24,852 bases of DNA from Bacteroidales bacterium. Lineage in GTDB: Bacteria; Bacteroidota; Bacteroidia; Bacteroidales; VadinHA17. A program made the translations under genes and the position numbers. This document shows, piece after piece, positions 1 through 6,587 of this stretch (the stretch's first letter is position 1; each line of letters starts with the position of its first letter). The stretch lies in NCBI GenBank assembly GCA_016936695.1, contig JAFGXK010000118.1, positions 1 to 24,852 of the forward strand, in the 5' to 3' direction. The notes under the pieces were generated by a model. That model saw only the letters and a program-made list of their open reading frames with translations. It did not search any database and had not been told where the DNA came from.

Positions 1-433
1 CAGCATCTCATTCTCGGGATCAGCAGGCAAATACATCAGGCGTTCCGACGTACCTGAGCTGGGCAGGGGCTATAGCCTGGATACTGAGCTTTCGCTGGAG
101 CCGACGTCATGGCTCAAGACATCTCTTTCATGGTCAACAGCACGCCTGGAGAGCGTTGATAGCGGTGATGAGTTCTATAACGGTCACATCTTCAGGAATG
201 TAACCACGGTCCAGTTTACACGGAAGCTCTTTATAAGGGGCATCGGGGAGTATAACAGCTTCAGTAACTCCTTCAATATCTATCCCTTGGTGAGCTACAA
301 GTTCAACGCATTCACGATGTTCTGTGCGGGCATGACCCGGGACTACCAGGAGTACAACCAGGATGAAAGCAATTTTTACAGGACAACGGGGCACCAGTAT
401 TTTGTGAAGCTGCAGTACCTGTTCAACCTTTGA
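1..433 (+). CDS. C-terminal part of a DUF5916-type outer-membrane barrel protein (5' end outside window)
   Basis: The frame starting at base 2 is open from the window edge to a TGA at 431-433 and gives 143 residues. They align end to end with the C-terminus of the minus-strand protein at 10496-12730: both have a YNSF segment, then YPL, then KxNAFTMFCAGMT, and both finish QYFVKLQYLF-x-L. The alternating polar/aromatic pattern and aromatic-rich C-terminus fit the last strands of an outer-membrane beta-barrel. The complete protein would be expected to start with a signal peptide and a CBM9-like domain, as its two paralogues here do, but that part lies outside the window. The gene is on the opposite strand to both paralogues. 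Family assignment rests on the within-window match; substrate unknown. Confidence 0.85.
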   Translation, partial: SISFSGSAGKYIRRSDVPELGRGYSLDTELSLEPTSWLKTSLSWSTARLESVDSGDEFYNGHIFRNVTTVQFTRKLFIRGIGEYNSFSNSFNIYPLVSYKFNAFTMFCAGMTRDYQEYNQDESNFYRTTGHQYFVKLQYLFNL

Positions 434-633
434 AGGGAGGTGCTGCATTCGTGGAACCTGAAAGAGGCGACCAATGTTTCAGGGAACAGACGGTCATGAA
501 TTCCCGTCGGCACCCCTGCCCGACAGCCAGGAGGCAGTCGTCAATATTAAATGCTGTGCCATAATACGTTCATTTGCCGTTCAAAAGAGAACCGGTTGCC
601 AGAGTATCCTGTAATGTGCATATTATTGCGTTA

Positions 634-658
634 GGAAAAAAGGCATACATGTATGCCT
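634..658 (-). terminator. Hairpin plus T-run, terminator-like on the minus strand
   Basis: AGGCATACATGTATGCCT at 641-658 is a perfect 18-bp palindrome. Read on the minus strand it can fold as a 7-bp stem with a CATG loop and is followed directly by TTTTTTCC, the usual form of an intrinsic terminator. Read on the plus strand it has an A-run before it and no T-run after it. No minus-strand gene is seen upstream of it, since the neighbouring permease is on the plus strand. It may instead be an operator for a dimeric regulator. Confidence 0.4.
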
Positions 659-692
659 GTGCCACTGCGGTATTATGCCGGGAAAGAGTGTA

Positions 693-737
693 TTAACCAT
701 ACCTTAACCCTGCATTAACCCTGAAGAAGGATATAAT
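693..737 (+). promoter_or_regulatory. Three TTAACC direct repeats with 5-bp spacers and a TATAAT box
   Basis: TTAACC occurs at 693-698, 704-709 and 715-720, exactly 11 bp apart, so all copies face the same side of the helix. TATAAT lies at 732-737, 11 bp after the last copy. Tandem hexamers with 5-bp spacers just upstream of the -10 box are the known pattern for OmpR/PhoB-family regulators, for example Bacillus PhoP sites and the PhoB box. The element is 111 bp upstream of the permease start at 849 and is its likely control region. The TATAAT box is not the usual Bacteroidota -7 form (TAnnTTTG), so the promoter call is less certain than the repeat. Confidence 0.5.
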
Positions 738-848
738 AGAATAAATTCACCCTATTGTGTTACCGTACAATAAGTTGGAGATTAACAGTGGGAGCTTCAC
801 GGGAGCTCTTCATCCCTGCAGAGATCAAGTCACACAAAATCTGATTCA

Positions 849-3146
849 ATGAATATAAGATTGTTTATCCGGAGTCTCACCAGGAACTGGCAGGAAAACC
901 TGGTTTCCCTGGCCGGCCTTTCAATTGGAATGATGGTAGCAATACTGTCAGTATCGTATATCGTGTTTGAGTCATCCTATGACACTTTTCACACCGCCTC
1001 AAACAGGATCTTTACAGTTTATACCAGGTATGTGCTGCAGGGTTCAAGTCCGGTTTCGTTTGCAGTTGAATCAGGGATGAAGGCCTATGCGGCAGACAAT
1101 GTTGCAGCGGTGGAGACGGCATGCATTGTTAAGAAAACAACCACAGACCTGGCCCTGGACAACAGTGTTTTCAAGGGGATTGACGGATACTATACTGAGC
1201 CCGAATTCTTTTCCCTGTTTGATTTCAGGCTGTTGTCCGGCGATCCCGGATTACTGGCAGAGCCGGGGACAATCTTCCTGACAGTCCGGCTTGCAGAGAA
1301 GCTGTTCGGGGGAATTGACTGTTCCGGGAGGGTAATCATGATTGCTGACAAACCGTATACCGTTTCAGGGATAGTAAAAGATCCTCCGGTCAACACAAAC
1401 CTCGATTTTGATTTTCTGTTACCTGAGCTTCAGGCAGAAGCTGCAGCAGGTGCCGGGAAGGATGCAGAGAAAGTGAACCTATACATCTTAACCAGAACAG
1501 CATACAGAGAGACAACCAGCCTGCAAAATAACCTTGACGGGTATTTCATATCCGCAGGCAGGGAAAAGGAAAGAACCGAGGTTATTGCACTCAGGGACCT
1601 GCATCAGTACAGTTCCCGAACGGAAAAGAGCTTCCTGATCTTCATTTCGGTATCGTTGCTGGTGTTGTTTACATCGATGGTGAATTTCCTGAACACCCAT
1701 TTCGCGAGGATCCGGACCAGGACCGCTGAAATAGGCATGCGCAGGGTTAACGGTGCATCAGGAAGGACAATCATCCGGATGATAATTGCGGAGACCCTGC
1801 TCATGACATTGATTGCAGCGATAGCCGGATTGATTCTTTCAGGATTGTCACTGGGCTATTTTCAGAAGCTTACTTCTGTTACGGTGCAGTTGTACGGACC
1901 CGGTCTGTGGAAGATCCAGGTGCTGGTTGTTGCCCTGACGCTGTTGCTGGGAGTGACAGCCGGATTCATCATTTCGGTCAGGTATTCAGGTTACAATACC
2001 ATCGATCTTATCAGGGGACTCTTCAGGGTGGAAAAGAGCTACATCAGAAAAATCCTCATCGGACTTCAGTTTGCAATATCGGGAGGACTGATAATACTGA
2101 TGGTCATTCTTTACCAGCAGCTTAATTTCCTTAAAAGGACAGATATGGGTTTCGATCCTCAGAACAGGCTGCTCATTGAACTGTCACCGGCGCTTGCAAA
2201 CAAATATGAGGTGATCAGGACCGAGCTTCTGAACCTTACCGGGATTGAGATGGTAACCGGCCGTGGCAGCGCGTTCGGGAATGTGGATATTGCAATGTCG
2301 GTACTCAAGGGAGAGAACACCCCTGAGAATCGCTTTTTTGTTTTCGGATACAATGTGGCAGACAATTTTTTTGAGACCTATGGCATTAAACTTCTCGGGG
2401 GAAACACTTTTAATGATATCAGCGGAAGGGATTCAAGTCTTGTTGTCATGGATAAGTTTACTGCCGCGACGCTTGGGCTGGAACACCCGGTGGGGGAAAA
2501 ACTCAAGGGTCTCGGGATGACACTGGAGGTAATCGGGCTTGTGGAAGATGCTGATTTCATTTCTCTCAGCAGCCAAAGGATGCCACGATTATATTTGCAG
2601 ACCTCTGATCAGTGTTCCGAGGTGACTGTGAAATATCACGGTGATGTCAAGGTCATAATGGCTGAGATCAGCGGGTTGCTGACGCAGCTTGATCCTGATT
2701 ATTCACCGGCATTCAGCAACCTCGATGACGCTGTCATGGGTCTGTACAAGAAGGAGACAAACCTTTTCAACATCATCACTATCTGCGGGATAATAGCAAT
2801 AATCCTTTCGCTCACCGGGGCATACGCCATGGCCATGTATCTTGCCGGCAGAAAACTCAGGCCAAACAGCATAAGGAGAGTATTTGGCGCTTCTGAAGGG
2901 GATATAACAGCCAGGTCGATATATGAGATAGGCCTGCCTGTCGTGATTGGAAACCTGGCCGCCTGGCCTGCGGCATATCTCGTCGGAGAAAAGTGGCTGA
3001 GTCAGTTCAGCGGGAAGATAACCATCGGGGTATTTCCGTTTATAGCTTCACTGTTACTGATCACCCTGCTTGTTGCCGGTACGGTGTACATCATCAGTCG
3101 CAGGTCGGCATTCAGAAACCCGGCAGAGATACTCAGGCAGGAATAG
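849..3146 (+). CDS. FtsX/MacB-type ABC transporter permease, duplicated form
   Basis: This 765-residue inner-membrane protein has the layout of the Bacteroidota two-FtsX-domain permeases. There is an N-terminal membrane segment (about 18-40), the family signature ESSYDTFH with a following RIF at about 41-56, then a periplasmic MacB-like domain. A block of three membrane segments (about 263-377) follows, then a fifth segment (about 400-423), a second periplasmic domain, and three C-terminal segments (about 655-752). RTRTAEIGMRRVNGAS, just after the second segment, is the usual cytoplasmic coupling loop. Such proteins work with a LolD/MacB-type ATPase and move lipoproteins or peptides, or transmit mechanical signals. 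No ATPase gene is in the window, so the partner and cargo are unknown. It is the only intact plus-strand gene and lies behind a phased repeat promoter region. Confidence 0.92.
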   Translation: MNIRLFIRSLTRNWQENLVSLAGLSIGMMVAILSVSYIVFESSYDTFHTASNRIFTVYTRYVLQGSSPVSFAVESGMKAYAADNVAAVETACIVKKTTTDLALDNSVFKGIDGYYTEPEFFSLFDFRLLSGDPGLLAEPGTIFLTVRLAEKLFGGIDCSGRVIMIADKPYTVSGIVKDPPVNTNLDFDFLLPELQAEAAAGAGKDAEKVNLYILTRTAYRETTSLQNNLDGYFISAGREKERTEVIALRDLHQYSSRTEKSFLIFISVSLLVLFTSMVNFLNTHFARIRTRTAEIGMRRVNGASGRTIIRMIIAETLLMTLIAAIAGLILSGLSLGYFQKLTSVTVQLYGPGLWKIQVLVVALTLLLGVTAGFIISVRYSGYNTIDLIRGLFRVEKSYIRKILIGLQFAISGGLIILMVILYQQLNFLKRTDMGFDPQNRLLIELSPALANKYEVIRTELLNLTGIEMVTGRGSAFGNVDIAMSVLKGENTPENRFFVFGYNVADNFFETYGIKLLGGNTFNDISGRDSSLVVMDKFTAATLGLEHPVGEKLKGLGMTLEVIGLVEDADFISLSSQRMPRLYLQTSDQCSEVTVKYHGDVKVIMAEISGLLTQLDPDYSPAFSNLDDAVMGLYKKETNLFNIITICGIIAIILSLTGAYAMAMYLAGRKLRPNSIRRVFGASEGDITARSIYEIGLPVVIGNLAAWPAAYLVGEKWLSQFSGKITIGVFPFIASLLLITLLVAGTVYIISRRSAFRNPAEILRQE

Positions 3147-3228
3147 AGCCGGTATCCGATCCTTGGGTCCGGTCTTTCAATCATTAGGCAGGTAAAACCA
3201 GTATTGAAATAGGTGCAACAATCAGGTG

Positions 3229-3507
3229 TTATTCAATTAAATATTACAGATAACCCTCGATGTCTGTTTTTTTTGTTGCTTTATCAACTTTGTTTTGTCA
3301 GCACTATAATTGTCCATCTTTTCACAGTTTTCTTCTAGATAATTGCCGAAGTCCGGAGGAATTGTCAGAAAGTATCCATGTTGGATCCGCATTATACAGT
3401 TCAGTCAAATACTACTGAAAGGTCGTCGCCATCCAGAATAAAGAAGTCATGATAGGTACCTGCACAGTACAGGAAATCGTCTTAATTTATATTTATTCAA
3501 TTAAATA
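3229..3507. repeat. 15-bp direct repeat pair TTATTCAATTAAATA
   Basis: TTATTCAATTAAATA is present without mismatch at 3229-3243 and 3493-3507, starts 264 bp apart. The two copies bracket the coding-like relic at 3237-3481; the relic's stop codon lies inside the left copy. The repeats are AT-rich, so chance or recombination footprints are both possible. Confidence 0.55.
3237..3481 (-). pseudogene. Possible decayed small gene, family not recognised
   Basis: Two overlapping minus-strand frames read like one protein split by a frameshift. The first (3481 to 3401) gives 26 residues including YHDFFILDGDDLSVVFD before a TGA. The second, in another frame (3404 to 3237), includes GYFLTIPPDFGNYLEEN and a lysine-rich end with a TAA at 3237-3239. 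The second part alone could start at an ATG (3392-3390) and make 51 residues. Upstream of 3481 the frame is closed by a TAA. I do not recognise the family. The residue mix, unusual for random AT-rich DNA, and the flanking 15-bp repeats are the reasons for listing it. Confidence 0.35.
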
Positions 3508-3526
3508 CTTAAAGTATAGTATTTAA
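3501..3526. other. AT-rich inverted repeat between convergent genes
   Basis: TTAAATACT (3501-3509) and AGTATTTAA (3518-3526) form a perfect 9-bp inverted repeat around an 8-base loop. It lies 75 bp beyond the stop of the minus-strand gene ending at 3602, and could help end its transcription. There is no GC-rich stem or clean T-run, so terminator function is doubtful. The left arm overlaps the right copy of the 15-bp direct repeat. Confidence 0.35.
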
Positions 3527-3601
3527 GGTTATGAACCACCCATTGATCAATATATCTGGATTTCACCTGCTCACCTGGATTAATACTTACTGTCTGGCAT
3601 G

Positions 3602-5851
3602 TTAAAGCAACCAGGCGTATCCCAGTTTTACGAAGAAAGTTTTATCAGTCTGAAGGAGATTTACATCTGTATAGCCCAGGGAGTTATCTGAGTAACCAAT
3701 AAAGAGTACCGACTGTGGATTGATCTTGTAAGAAAAGAGGAGCTGGGTAAACAGGGTTTTGCTCTCTTCGGTTACCGGGCTAATATACATCCCCGGTTCC
3801 TTATGGATATCCTGGTACTGAATGATCGCCCTGACGAAACTGCGTACGCTGAAATTGTATACAAGGTTCAGCTGTGAAAGGTTTGCCGTGAATATTTCGT
3901 TTCCCATGTATGCCATTTTCATGTACCTGTGCTGTATATTCATATTTATATGCTTTCCAAGAGCTATTTCGGCTGCCGGATTGAGTATCATATGCCACGC
4001 AAGCCGGGGGTTGCTGTAGTCAACCATGTCCCCGAAATGGGTCATCATATATAGTCTCAGTCCACCTGCCGGTTTTGTCTCCAGGGTGACCATTGCCTGC
4101 TGAAGGTTATATATTGTTCCAAGGTAGGCTTCTTGTTTAAGCGCACCGATGGCTGAAAAGGTTGTCTGCAGGGGAAAGCTGAATGAAGCATATGCATGTA
4201 TATTGTCGTCGGTGCGATTCCAGTCATAATCGTATGTACCTCCCCCGTATCCTCCAACAGTGATCAGGTTAAACCATCCTCCCTCCTTTCCCCAGAAATT
4301 CCTCAGGAGCCCGAGTGTGGTCGTACGGAAATCAGTCCTGGGAATATAACCGAAATCCGCCCTGAAGGAAGGGGAGAGATCCTGGTATAACAGGTTATAC
4401 CCCCACTTCCTTGACTGGTGGTTGAACGATGCCGAAAGCGCACCACCTGTGAACCTCTCTTCCTCCTGGCTATATTCAAGAGCAAACTGATCGGGGTAAT
4501 CGGTCATAGATCTGAGGTAGTTCACAGAAATGGTTTTGGAATCGGAGATACGAAAATATCCGTCTATTCCGCCCACATGATTACTGTAACTTTCTCCTGC
4601 CCTGCCAGTATAAATTACACCAAGTGCAGACCCCCTGCCTACGTCCCTCCTGTAACGGAATACCCCACCGAAAATATTCTGATCGAGCGAGGCTGATAAT
4701 GATCCCGCGTTGGAAGGTATCAGAAGGTTATTAACCCGGTCGTGGGTATTAAATATTCCAATTGCGTTCCTACCCATCTTACCTGTAAATTTTATACCCG
4801 CATCGGGGTCTGTAACGGTCCTGGTGAATACAGCTTCGACCGGAGTCCTGTAATAATCAGCCCCCTCCAGGAAAAAGGGTCTTTTTTCAGGGTACCTGAC
4901 CACATACCTGGTGTTCACCTCGAGTTGCCTTACGTCGGCTTCAACATGTGAGAAATCAGGATTTACGGTTGCATTGAGGATCATGTTTGGAGTAATGCCC
5001 CATCTTACACTAAGGCCTGGGTCTGTCTTCAGTTTACCTTTCCTGATATCCCCGTCGGGGAAATCAACCCTTTGGTCAGTACGGTTCAGGGTAATTGTCG
5101 GATCAATTTCCATGTTAATGCCGGTTTTAATCCCACTGAATCCGGTAACCTTATTGATCTGGGAAAGAAGAGTACTGATATCTCTTTCCCGACGATGTGA
5201 GGCAATCCGGTGCCTAACGCTCCTCGGGTATGACCTTTCAGCGCTTATACCCCAGGTCTGTTCAGCATCACCGGAAGGAAACCTCACCTGGTTGAAGGGA
5301 ATGGCAATTTCGGCTGTCCAGCCCGTGCCTGTTATCCTGGCTTTGGAATTCCAAATGGCATCCCAGGAAAAGTCTTCGGTGCCGTCCAGTTCGCTGTAAA
5401 TGGCGTCTGACTGGACACCCAGCGGATTTACTCTGAACTGGAATGCACGCCTCTCATCATTGAAAAAGTCTACCAGGACGACCACATGGTCGTCCTGGAT
5501 AAATGTTCCGGTTGCGTCCCGGTCCATCAGGTGTGCCCTTATCTTTGAAGGTTCTGGATCATAACACCTGAACGCCAGGTAGAGGTATTTTTCATCGAAG
5601 GTGACCAGGAATTCTGTCCCGACCGGAGGCTCGACATTATCCCCTGGAAGGTACTCATACTGCAGATTAATGAGAGTGGCATCCTGCCAAGCCTTTTCCT
5701 CAAGTCTGCCGTCTAAATTTATCTCAGATGTAGACATAACTACCCTGTAATCGATGCCGGTTTCGGCATTTTTATCCTGCGAACTAATACTTATTATCGG
5801 AGAAAGAGTCAAGGATAACACAATGAAATACCTGGGCACCAAGTTAAGCAT
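3602..5851 (-). CDS. CBM9-like/DUF5916 outer-membrane barrel protein
   Basis: The frame is open from an ATG at 5884, but the ATG at 5851 is preferred. It gives a clean signal peptide (MLNLVPRYFIVLSLTLSPI...) and has AGGAG close upstream, while the longer form adds 11 polar residues in front. The mature protein starts with a CBM9-like domain (about 42-205, with INLDGRLEEKAWQDA and FDEKYLYLAFRCYD), which in relatives binds sugars or other ligands. The rest is a long beta-rich region typical of DUF5916, predicted to be an outer-membrane barrel, ending in GYAWLL. KRPFFLEGADYY is a family-conserved segment also present as KRPFFMAGMDLL in the paralogue at 10496-12730. It is the last gene of the minus-strand run. 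Ligand and transport role are unknown. Confidence 0.88.
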   Translation of the reverse strand: MLNLVPRYFIVLSLTLSPIISISSQDKNAETGIDYRVVMSTSEINLDGRLEEKAWQDATLINLQYEYLPGDNVEPPVGTEFLVTFDEKYLYLAFRCYDPEPSKIRAHLMDRDATGTFIQDDHVVVLVDFFNDERRAFQFRVNPLGVQSDAIYSELDGTEDFSWDAIWNSKARITGTGWTAEIAIPFNQVRFPSGDAEQTWGISAERSYPRSVRHRIASHRRERDISTLLSQINKVTGFSGIKTGINMEIDPTITLNRTDQRVDFPDGDIRKGKLKTDPGLSVRWGITPNMILNATVNPDFSHVEADVRQLEVNTRYVVRYPEKRPFFLEGADYYRTPVEAVFTRTVTDPDAGIKFTGKMGRNAIGIFNTHDRVNNLLIPSNAGSLSASLDQNIFGGVFRYRRDVGRGSALGVIYTGRAGESYSNHVGGIDGYFRISDSKTISVNYLRSMTDYPDQFALEYSQEEERFTGGALSASFNHQSRKWGYNLLYQDLSPSFRADFGYIPRTDFRTTTLGLLRNFWGKEGGWFNLITVGGYGGGTYDYDWNRTDDNIHAYASFSFPLQTTFSAIGALKQEAYLGTIYNLQQAMVTLETKPAGGLRLYMMTHFGDMVDYSNPRLAWHMILNPAAEIALGKHINMNIQHRYMKMAYMGNEIFTANLSQLNLVYNFSVRSFVRAIIQYQDIHKEPGMYISPVTEESKTLFTQLLFSYKINPQSVLFIGYSDNSLGYTDVNLLQTDKTFFVKLGYAWLL

Positions 5852-6018
5852 ACTCTCCTGCCTGGAGTAAGCTGATCTGTCCATATGAATAGATAATTAT
5901 GTGTATATAAAGCGGTAAAGGAAATGAATTTTCTGATTTTTTAGCTTCCGGAAAAATCCGATTACGATACTGTCTGAAAAGCAATGCATTTTCACATGGA
6001 TATCATATTCTGTTGAGC

Positions 6019-6547
6019 CTAAGGCATTTTATAAGCTTCAAATTCTAATTTTAAATAGATCCGTCCATTTTTAGAGTCCAGGTGTATGCTTTGTATTTCA
6101 TTTAAAGATACAAATCCTTGATCAGGCTGAATTCTGTGATAGGACTCATGTATCAGCAAATTCAACAGTTCTTCCTTTTCTTCAGGAAGAGGCAAAGCTA
6201 CTATTGTCCATCTCTTTCCATTCCAATCAAATGCAGTATTGGCAATATTTATATTTTCTGGAAGTTTTCCCACAAAAAGGTTCACTCGCTGTATTAATTC
6301 TCCAGAGTTATCACTTTCATTGGCAATTATGTTCGTGTTTTTCTATTTACCAAAATCAATGGTCCCTCCAGAGAGTAATTCCAAGTTTCACCGTTTTCAA
6401 TTTTTAGAGTTTCCTGAAGTTCTCAAAATGCATTTATAGCCTGATTCAAATCGTTTACAGGAATTTCAATCTTCTTGTTAAATTTATTGCATCCACAAAG
6501 GCATAATATAGTCAAGATTATTAAACTAGTACTTATGGTTGTGTCAT
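6019..6547 (-). pseudogene. Broken lipoprotein with HExxH motif
   Basis: Three pieces in order read as one protein. Frame 1 begins near 6536 with a lipoprotein signal (LIILTILCLCGCNKFNKK, lipobox LCGC) but has no ATG in frame; an ATG at 6547 is one frame off. An in-frame TGA at 6425-6423 follows, then ELQETLKIENGETWNYSLEG up to a TAA at 6329. A frameshift near 6330-6342 then continues with NIIANESDNSGELIQRVNLF and the 88-residue open part holding LIHESYHRIQP. HESYH fits the HExxH zinc-peptidase motif. The protein stops at LEFEAYKMP soon after the motif. As I recall related proteins, a longer C-terminal part normally follows, so the end may also be lost. The region is visibly more AT-rich than its neighbours, which suggests a foreign origin. 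Confidence 0.7.
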
Positions 6548-6587
6548 ATTTAATGACTCCTGCTTAATATGAATTTTATATATTACC

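Larger units (their letters stand above)
434..848. other. 415-bp intergenic region with regulatory elements
   Basis: No convincing gene is seen between the barrel fragment and the FtsX permease. The first 200 bp contain a GC-rich imperfect hairpin at 506-524 (GTCGGCA pairing with TGCCCGAC around CCCC, one bulge) without a following T-run. The second half holds an 18-bp perfect palindrome (641-658), three phased TTAACC hexamers (693-720) and a TATAAT box (732-737), described separately. Short open frames here have no recognisable sequence. Confidence 0.6.

Noticed and set aside
134..448. Minus-strand open frame opposite the left-edge barrel fragment
   Set aside because: It overlaps a plus-strand sequence that clearly matches a paralogue in this window; its own sequence has no recognisable features.
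506..524. GC-rich hairpin as terminator of the left-edge gene
   Set aside because: The stem has a bulge and there is no T-run after it, so it is not more than a weak structure.
849..3146. A complete MacB-type efflux system
   Set aside because: Only the permease is present; there is no ATPase or membrane-fusion protein gene in the window.
3229..3507. CRISPR-like repeats
   Set aside because: Only two AT-rich 15-bp copies 264 bp apart, with no further units and no cas genes.
4911..5399. 162-codon plus-strand frame inside the DUF5916 gene
   Set aside because: It is the shadow of a well-supported minus-strand gene and has no start signal, signal peptide or family motif.
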